From NCBI GenBank assembly GCA_002413045.1, contig DHWF01000040.1:1-32552 (forward strand): a stretch of 32,552 nucleotides of DNA, in the 5' to 3' direction. Source of the DNA: Chloroflexi bacterium UBA5189. Its GTDB lineage: Bacteria > Chloroflexota > Limnocylindria > Limnocylindrales > CSP1-4. Below the pieces are notes generated by a model, which had not been told where the DNA came from, made no database searches, and was given only the letters and a program-made list of their open reading frames with translations. The translations under genes were made by a program, and so were the position numbers. This document shows, piece after piece, positions 29,115 to 32,552 of the stretch. Position 1 is the stretch's first letter. Every line of letters starts with the position of its first letter.

Positions 29115-30140
29115 ATGGGCGACAAGAGCGCCATCCAGTGGACGGACGCCACGTGGAATCCAACGACTGGCTGCGACCGCGTCTCGCCGGGCTGCGCCCA
29201 CTGTTACGCCCTGGACCTCGCGGCGCGCCTGCAGAAGATGGGCGTCGCTGGGTACGAGCGTGACGGGGATCCGCGGACGTCGGGCCCGGGCTTCGGCCTG
29301 ACCCTGCATCCGGACCGGCTCGGGATCCCGCTCGCCTGGACGCGGCCGCGCCGGATCTTCGTCGACTCGATGAGCGACCTGTTCCACGCCGACGTGCCCG
29401 ACGGCTTCCTCATGGCCGTCTGGAAGACGATGCACGACGCGCCCTGGCACACGTTCCAGGTCCTGACGAAGCGGCCCGAGCGGATGGCCGAGTGGGTCGC
29501 GCGCTGGGTCGACGTCGAGGGCGAGACGAACGATCCCGACCGCGACCGGGATCCCGCGGCCGTCCGGATCGCCCACCCGTCCGGGCGCGGCCAGCTCTTC
29601 GCCGACATGCTCACCCAGATGGGTCCGCCGCCGGCGGGCTTCACCTACCCGCGCTTCGCCTGGCTCCGGTACGCCGATGGCGCGCTGCCCAACGTGTGGC
29701 TCGGCACGTCGGTCGAGAACGCCCGCTTCAAGAGCCGGATCGAGTCGCTGCGCTGGACGCCGGCGGCCGTCCGGTTCCTCAGCTGCGAGCCGCTCCTTGG
29801 GCCGCTCGGCGAGCTCGACCTCGACGGCATCAGCTGGGTCATCGCCGGTGGCGAGTCGGGATCCGCCCATCGACCGCTCGATCTCGGCTGGGTCCGCGAG
29901 ATCCGTGACCAGTGCGTCGAGGCGGGGGTCGCGTTCTTCTTCAAGCAGGTCGGCGGCCGGACGCCGAAGTCGGGCGGGCGAGAGCTCGACGGGCGGACGT
30001 GGGACGAGTTCCCGGCCCCGACCGAACGGCCTGCCAGCCCCAGCCCGGCAGGCCAACGCGCCGCGTTCGGGCGTCGTCGGCAGTGGGGCGGCTTGGCGGC
30101 GATGTCACGGCTGGCGCATGCCAGTGAGGCGGGGCGATGA
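29115..30140 (+). CDS. Phage Gp37/Gp68-type protein (DUF5131)
   Basis: 341 residues from ATG 29115. The N-terminus SAIQWTDATWNPTTGCDRVS and then SPGCAHCYALDL (Cys20, Cys27, Cys30) match the phage Gp37/Gp68 family. Its C-x6-C-x2-C motif is thought to hold an iron-sulfur cluster, as in radical SAM-like proteins. Other family blocks are FVDSMSDLFHADVPDGFL, FQVLTKRPERM, LPNVWLGTSVENARF, WVIAGGESGSAHRPLDL and VAFFFKQVGGRTPKSGG. It is longer than many relatives because of a basic C-terminal tail. The reaction is unknown; modification of DNA, RNA or a small molecule is possible. Confidence 0.88.
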   Translation: MGDKSAIQWTDATWNPTTGCDRVSPGCAHCYALDLAARLQKMGVAGYERDGDPRTSGPGFGLTLHPDRLGIPLAWTRPRRIFVDSMSDLFHADVPDGFLMAVWKTMHDAPWHTFQVLTKRPERMAEWVARWVDVEGETNDPDRDRDPAAVRIAHPSGRGQLFADMLTQMGPPPAGFTYPRFAWLRYADGALPNVWLGTSVENARFKSRIESLRWTPAAVRFLSCEPLLGPLGELDLDGISWVIAGGESGSAHRPLDLGWVREIRDQCVEAGVAFFFKQVGGRTPKSGGRELDGRTWDEFPAPTERPASPSPAGQRAAFGRRRQWGGLAAMSRLAHASEAGR

Positions 30141-30421
30141 GCGGTGCTGTGACACCCCTGAGCCCTTTCGAGGAGAGCCGGCTGCGTCGGTGGCTCGCGG
30201 ATCCGCAGGTCACCCGCATTGGACGAGACGACGTTGCTCGCCTCGTCGCCACCCTCGACGAGGCACGGGGCGACGATCCCCCACCCGAAGGGGCGCACCC
30301 CGGCGAGCCGCACGACTTCCGGGCGGCCTGTACCCGCTGCGGCGAACCGGGCACAGTCAACCTGTCGATTCTCGCGCCGGGCGAGGTTCTCAGGATCGAA
30401 CCGCCGGAGGCCCGGGCATGA
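30137..30421 (+). CDS. Small protein with CxxC zinc site
   Basis: 94 residues from ATG 30137. An N-terminal helical part (SPFEESRLRRWLADP, DDVARLVATLDEARG) leads to HDFRAACTRCGEPGTVNLS, where His, CxxC and a following strand could form half of a zinc ribbon. The function is unknown. It overlaps the Gp37/Gp68-type gene and the replication-type gene by ATGA. Confidence 0.6.
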   Translation: MSGAVTPLSPFEESRLRRWLADPQVTRIGRDDVARLVATLDEARGDDPPPEGAHPGEPHDFRAACTRCGEPGTVNLSILAPGEVLRIEPPEARA

Positions 30422-31539
30422 GCCGGACCCGCCTGCTCCGCCCCGGCTTCTTCGCCGACGAGGAGCTGTCGACCAAGCTGTCGCGCGACTCGCGCCTGGC
30501 GTACGCCGGGCTGTGGACCGAATGCGACGACGCCGGGTACTTCGAGGCCAAGCCCCGACAGCTGGCCCGCGCGATCTTCGGCTACGACGACGACGGGCTC
30601 GAGGTCGTCGAGACGGCCCTGCGCGATCTCGTGGCGCTGGAGAAGGCCGAGCTGTTCGACTGTGGCCTGCATGGCCTCGTCCCGAGCCTGCCGAGGTACG
30701 CCCAGCAGGGCGGCAACAAGGCCTACACCCTCCGGGATCGCCATGAGACCGATTGCCTCGGAGTCGAGCATCAGCGAGCCCGCCGGGGGCCCGCGCCTCG
30801 AGCCGACTCGCTGCCCACTCGAAGCATCTCGGTGGCGACCAGGACCGCGGTGATCGCCCGCGACCAAGATCGCTGTCGGTATTGCGGGACCAGTCAAGCC
30901 GACCTCGCGACGGCACTGATCCTCGAGCACGTCGACAACCTGGGCCCCGGGACTGTGGACAACGTGGTCCAGGCCTGCCGGCCATGCAACGTCAAGAAGA
31001 GCCGTCACGGCCTCGGCAACGGGATCGAGCTCCTCCCTCCGCCGTCTGAACAAGTACATACATCGAGTACAGACACCGCGCCTCTGCCAGTTCAGACCCT
31101 ACCCGAACAAGTACATACATCGAGTTCGTACCCAGCCGGCGGGAATGAGGGTACGAACAAGTCCCGCTCGGAATCGGTATCGGTATTGGAATCGGTGACG
31201 ACGAAGAAGAACGTCCTAGACGAGGTGGTAGAAGAAACCAACGAGGCGCGCGACGCCAGCGCCTTCGAGGTTGACCCGGATCCTTTCCTTTCCGATCCGG
31301 TCAGGCTGGGTCGGCCGAGGGCGTCGACGATGGCACCCATCCGGCCGCCGGACCGGCTCGAGTCGATGACGCCGAAGTGGCGTCTGCCGTGCACCAACTA
31401 CGTCGCCCATGCCTCGCAGCACCGGCTCGTCGACGGCCAGGCGATCTGCGATCTGTGTGAAGCGGCCGCGGCACCGAAGGTTCCGGTCAACGGCTCCGAG
31501 ACACCGCAGACGCCGCCGCAGAAGGGGCTCGGGCTGTGA
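30418..31539 (+). CDS. Replication-initiator-like protein with HNH domain
   Basis: 373 residues from ATG 30418. The N-terminus SRTRLLRPGFFADEELSTKL and then LAYAGLWTECDDAGYFEAKP match the winged-helix start of phage replisome organisers, which load the host helicase at the origin. Residues 140-197 hold an HNH-like domain: C153-x2-C156, ILEHVDN (H171) and VQACRPCNVKKSRH (C187, C190, N191). A low-complexity Ser/Thr/Val region (residues 208-270) contains two EQVHTSS repeats. The DNA there carries 21-base direct repeats. The C-terminus has a Cys/His cluster (LPCTNYVAHASQH, then ICDLC). Initiation and nuclease functions are inferred. Confidence 0.75.
   Translation: MSRTRLLRPGFFADEELSTKLSRDSRLAYAGLWTECDDAGYFEAKPRQLARAIFGYDDDGLEVVETALRDLVALEKAELFDCGLHGLVPSLPRYAQQGGNKAYTLRDRHETDCLGVEHQRARRGPAPRADSLPTRSISVATRTAVIARDQDRCRYCGTSQADLATALILEHVDNLGPGTVDNVVQACRPCNVKKSRHGLGNGIELLPPPSEQVHTSSTDTAPLPVQTLPEQVHTSSSYPAGGNEGTNKSRSESVSVLESVTTKKNVLDEVVEETNEARDASAFEVDPDPFLSDPVRLGRPRASTMAPIRPPDRLESMTPKWRLPCTNYVAHASQHRLVDGQAICDLCEAAAAPKVPVNGSETPQTPPQKGLGL
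31044..31240 (+). repeat. Iteron-like repeats, candidate replication origin
   Basis: Two identical 21-base units (GAACAAGTACATACATCGAG plus T) lie at 31048-31068 and 31105-31125, 57 bases apart, and an eight-base partial copy lies at 31155-31162. GTCTGAAC (31044-31051) and GTTCAGAC (31090-31097) form an inverted repeat. GGAATCGGT occurs at 31170-31178 and 31188-31196. An A/G-rich stretch of lower GC follows to about 31240. Iterons and an AT-richer segment inside the initiator gene resemble the lambda O arrangement. Confidence 0.5.
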
Positions 31540-31772
31540 TCCCGGTCATCGTCGTCGGGCTGGTCGGCCTCGGCGTGGGTCTCTTCCTCGGCTGCGTCTA
31601 CGGCCTCGGCCTCTCCATCCGGGTTCTCCGCGCCGTACGAGACAGCCTGCCGTTGCTCAAGCCGACAGACGGCAACGTCGCCGCGGTCCGTCGAGTCATC
31701 GCCGCCGGCGTCAGCGCCCGGCCAGCCCTCGGCGAGGCCATCACCCGGCTCGAGAGCGGCGGCGGGCGATGA
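31536..31772 (+). CDS. Small protein with N-terminal membrane helix
   Basis: 78 residues from GTG 31536, overlapping the preceding stop. The start is a Gly/Val-rich transmembrane helix, VIVVGLVGLGVGLFLGCVYG. The rest is helical (IRVLRAVRDSLPLLK, VAAVRRVIAAGVSA) and probably cytoplasmic. The function is unknown. It overlaps the next gene by ATGA. Confidence 0.6.
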   Translation: MIPVIVVGLVGLGVGLFLGCVYGLGLSIRVLRAVRDSLPLLKPTDGNVAAVRRVIAAGVSARPALGEAITRLESGGGR

Positions 31773-32023
31773 GCGAGCAGCTGACCTGCGGCCTGTGCGG
31801 GGTCGAGAGCCACGGCGTCGCCTGGGGCCGGCCGGTCGAATGGACCAACGCGTACCGGCGAGAGCACCCCGACGCGCTGACGTGGGAGACGGTCAACCGC
31901 TGCCTCGACTACCAGGCCTGCCGCCGGCGGCTCGAGGACAGCAACAAGCCCTGGCCGGTCCGTGACGTCATCACCCGGCCAACCATGAAGCCGAGCCGCG
32001 AGCTCGAGGAGGTTCCGTTCTGA
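31769..32023 (+). CDS. Small protein with zinc-ribbon-like N-terminus
   Basis: 84 residues from ATG 31769. LTCGLCGVESHGVAWGRP gives a CxxC pair and a His. Later RCLDYQACRRRLED supplies two more Cys, so the whole may form one zinc site. The sequence pattern resembles small phage early proteins that may bind nucleic acid. The stop overlaps the next ATG (TGATG). Confidence 0.65.
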   Translation: MSEQLTCGLCGVESHGVAWGRPVEWTNAYRREHPDALTWETVNRCLDYQACRRRLEDSNKPWPVRDVITRPTMKPSRELEEVPF

Positions 32024-32552
32024 TGTCGACGACGACAGCCGCACCCGAGCTCGTTATCCCCGAGGCCCTGCGCCACCTGCAGTTCATCCCCGACGCCGGC
32101 GGCCACCGTCGCGGCTCCGGCACGCAGAAGGCGTGCATCGCCGAGGTCGTCGCGATGCTCAAGGGCGAGACGTTCGGCGATCACCCGTCGTGCCTGGATC
32201 CCGTGATCGGCGCGTTCGTCCGCCGGTTCTGGGACCGGACGCCCCTGACCTGGCAGGGCCTGCTCGATCGAGCGCCACGACTCGCCGGATCCGCGTCGAC
32301 CGGCGAGATCGCGACGGCCCGCGCCTACCTGGCGGCGGACTGGTCCGTCCGGCGGTTCGCGCCGCGGCACCTGCGCGCCATCGGCCTGACCGAGGAAGCG
32401 GCACGCCTCGAGCTCCTACCCCCGATCGTCGACGTCGCTTCGGCTCGAGCGGCACGGTCGGCATCGTCCGGGATCCGCGACCTCGTCTGGAAGCAGTACT
32501 ACGCCTCCTGGGACCGTGTTCGAGCGACCTACAGCAAGGCGGCGGCGGAGGC
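32023..32552 (+). CDS. Conserved phage protein, 3' end outside window
   Basis: The gene starts at ATG 32023 and remains open to the window edge (176 residues visible). Clear blocks are GSGTQKACIAEVVAMLKGET, FGDHPSCLDPVIGAFVRRFW, RAYLAADWSVRRFAPRHL and AIGLTEEAARLELLPP. From memory this resembles an uncharacterised protein widespread in actinophages and prophages, with the DHPxCxxPVIGAF motif as its signature. It looks helical and soluble. The function is unknown. Confidence 0.7.
   Translation, partial: MSTTTAAPELVIPEALRHLQFIPDAGGHRRGSGTQKACIAEVVAMLKGETFGDHPSCLDPVIGAFVRRFWDRTPLTWQGLLDRAPRLAGSASTGEIATARAYLAADWSVRRFAPRHLRAIGLTEEAARLELLPPIVDVASARAARSASSGIRDLVWKQYYASWDRVRATYSKAAAE

Noticed and set aside
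31048..31125. CRISPR-like direct repeats
   Set aside because: There are only two full copies, they lie inside a coding gene and are in codon register, and there is no cas gene. They fit iterons or a peptide repeat better.

Overview
The window is one continuous, GC-rich stretch of a tailed bacteriophage genome or prophage with a long non-contractile (siphovirus-type) tail and an HK97-type head. Nearly all genes lie on the + strand and are packed with ATGA, GTGA or TGATG overlaps. GTG starts are common, Shine-Dalgarno sites are clear, and third codon positions are strongly GC-biased. The host is probably a high-GC bacterium, either an actinobacterium or a GC-rich Chloroflexota. This is inferred from composition and from the resemblance of the terminase and portal to actinophage families, and no host gene is present to settle it.

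Layout. (1) 1-2.3 kb: end of an early or middle operon of small genes of unknown function, possibly including a DNA-binding regulator. (2) 2.3-9.3 kb: HNH endonuclease, small and large terminase, a tiny Cys-rich protein, portal, prohead protease with a long C-terminal extension, and major capsid protein. (3) 9.3-20.05 kb: connector and neck proteins, a papain-like peptidase inside the tail operon, tail tube, two tail-assembly chaperones made by a -1 frameshift at CCCTTTT, tape measure, a tail-tip protein carrying a LamG-like domain, and small distal tail proteins. (4) 20.05-23.1 kb: a LuxR-type helix-turn-helix protein, a second cysteine-peptidase-like protein in the position of an endolysin, small membrane proteins including a likely holin, and a strong intrinsic terminator closing the late operon. 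(5) 23.1-24.3 kb: the only minus-strand genes, a predicted lipoprotein (likely a moron) and an Xre-type repressor, with a switch containing a palindromic operator between the repressor and the rightward early genes. (6) 24.3-32.5 kb: a dense early operon with a small HTH protein, small membrane proteins, a C5-cytosine methyltransferase broken at an eight-G run, a Gp37/Gp68-type CxxxxxxCxxC protein, and a replication-initiator-like protein with an embedded HNH domain and iteron-like repeats.

How it works together. The repressor and operator at 23.9-24.3 kb imply a temperate life style. Rightward transcription from this switch would express the early genes, including methylation and replication. 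The module order (early genes, HNH, terminase, head, tail, lysis, switch) fits a circular map cut inside the early region. No integrase is visible, so either it lies in the missing part or integration works another way.

The most unusual feature is the methyltransferase locus. Removing one G from the G8 run restores a full-length methyltransferase, and also restores a second long open frame shifted by +1. That second frame carries repeated WPTPxxxD and SLxxMAR motifs.
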